Part shown: one piece after another, positions 5,322 through 5,655 of the stretch
Numbering within the stretch: the stretch's first letter is position 1
How the letters are laid out: every line of letters begins with the position of its first letter
Assembly (NCBI GenBank): GCA_020028535.1
Contig: JAIBHM010000122.1
Coordinates: 1 to 5,655 of the forward strand
Direction of reading: 5' to 3'
Length of the DNA: 5,655 nucleotides
DNA from: Armatimonadota bacterium
Lineage (GTDB): Bacteria > Sysuimicrobiota > Sysuimicrobiia > Sysuimicrobiales > Kaftiobacteriaceae
Notes under the pieces: generated by a model
What the model saw: the letters and a program-made list of their open reading frames with translations, nothing else
Databases searched by the model: none
Told to the model about the DNA's origin: nothing
Made by a program: the position numbers and the translations under genes

Positions 5322-5655
5322 CTACTGGGCTCGAACCGTGGTCTTCATTCCAGCCTCAGCGTGCCCGGCGATGTCGCACACGATGTTGTAGGTCCCGGGC
5401 CGGAGAGTAGTGGTCAGGGTCTTGGTTTGACCCGGCTGGATGCCTTCAAGACGCGTATTGGTTTCCTGAATGACAAAGTTGTGCTCGACGGCACCATTGT
5501 TCTTGATGCTGAACGTCACAGAGCCCGACGGAATCTGAGTCGGTAAGCTGATCACCCACTCCGTCTCGGTGACGGGCACCGACCCCGGGGGACCGCCGCC
5601 CTGCTGCCCTCCACCCCCACCCTGCCCTCCACCTCCGCCGCCGCTGCACGCGGTC
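5322..5655 (-). CDS. Cupredoxin (plastocyanin-like) lipoprotein, 5' end outside window
   Basis: A small blue-copper electron carrier on the outer face of the cytoplasmic membrane is the likely role. The visible frame begins T-A-C-S: a cysteine preceded by T-A fits a lipobox, and the last base of the next codon upstream (G) would suit a leucine, but the signal peptide lies beyond the window. Counting that cysteine as 1, a 20-residue Gly/Gln/Pro linker (3-22) follows. A beta-rich domain of about 85 residues holds a full type 1 copper site: H56 in VEHNFVI, then C91-x4-H96-x4-M101 in CDIAGHAEAGM. GTYNIVC (85-91) and the PSGSVTFSIKNNG strand (40-52) are typical of single-domain cupredoxins. The mature part is 108 residues. 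It ends three bases before the prenyl synthase ATG. The redox partner is unknown; copper storage or repair roles are alternatives. Confidence 0.9.
   Translation of the reverse strand, partial: TACSGGGGGGQGGGGGQQGGGPPGSVPVTETEWVISLPTQIPSGSVTFSIKNNGAVEHNFVIQETNTRLEGIQPGQTKTLTTTLRPGTYNIVCDIAGHAEAGMKTTVRAQ
5583..5642 (-). repeat. Low-complexity Gly/Gln/Pro linker in the cupredoxin lipoprotein
   Basis: Twenty codons encode G6-Q-G5-QQ-G3-PPG between the putative lipidated cysteine region and the copper domain. The underlying DNA is a GGN/CAG-rich tract. Such linkers commonly tether a periplasmic or extracellular domain away from the membrane. Its repetitive DNA could vary in length between strains. 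Confidence 0.75.

Noticed and set aside
4551..5546. 331-codon open frame on the plus strand
   Set aside because: Antisense to the prenyl synthase and cupredoxin, both of which have complete catalytic or metal motifs. A long open frame is expected opposite GC-rich genes.

Overview
The window is a GC-rich bacterial chromosomal segment in which every supported gene lies on the minus strand, so transcription runs from high to low coordinates. Ten protein genes fill almost all of it; two are cut by the window edges (a cupredoxin lipoprotein at the right, mreB at the left). I see no RNA genes, insertion sequences, CRISPR arrays or prophage structural genes. No non-coding stretch exceeds 300 bases; the longest is about 107 bases, between the DUF4321 gene and radC.

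Layout in the direction of transcription. (1) 5655-5322: an exported, probably lipid-anchored single-domain cupredoxin with a complete type 1 copper site. (2) 5318-4305: a trans-polyprenyl diphosphate synthase with the sequence signature of a long-chain enzyme. (3) 4324-3323: an NAD(P)-binding extended or atypical SDR of the NDUFA9-like type, overlapping the synthase and starting at TTG. (4) 3294-2896 and 2899-2648: two small membrane proteins joined by an ATGA overlap, a Holin-X-like protein and a YqjD/ElaB-like tail-anchored protein. (5) 2613-2431 and 2401-1673: tatA and tatC, preceded by a good extended -10 promoter and a strong Shine-Dalgarno sequence. (6) 1652-1383: a two-helix membrane protein resembling DUF4321. 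(7) After a small hairpin and a second extended -10 promoter, radC (1275-601). (8) mreB (543 to the left edge).

As a set the genes serve the cell envelope and probably respiration: a copper protein that could carry electrons outside the membrane, a synthase likely to make a quinone tail or carrier-lipid chain, the twin-arginine translocase that exports folded cofactor proteins, two membrane-associated helpers, and the actin-like organiser of wall growth. Linking the cupredoxin, the prenyl synthase and Tat through respiration is inference from adjacency.

Organism: DUF4321 next to radC and mreB is, from memory, an arrangement typical of Firmicutes (clostridial) and related deep Terrabacteria lineages. 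The high GC and the TatA-TatC set fit a high-GC, possibly uncultured relative of that group (candidate lineages such as CSP1-3/ANGP1 come to mind), but I cannot place it firmly. The segment looks like ordinary core genome. I found no convincing new system; the most unusual points are the small membrane-protein pair, the repeated extended -10 promoter element, the TTG-start overlap and the hydrophobic insertion in the SDR.
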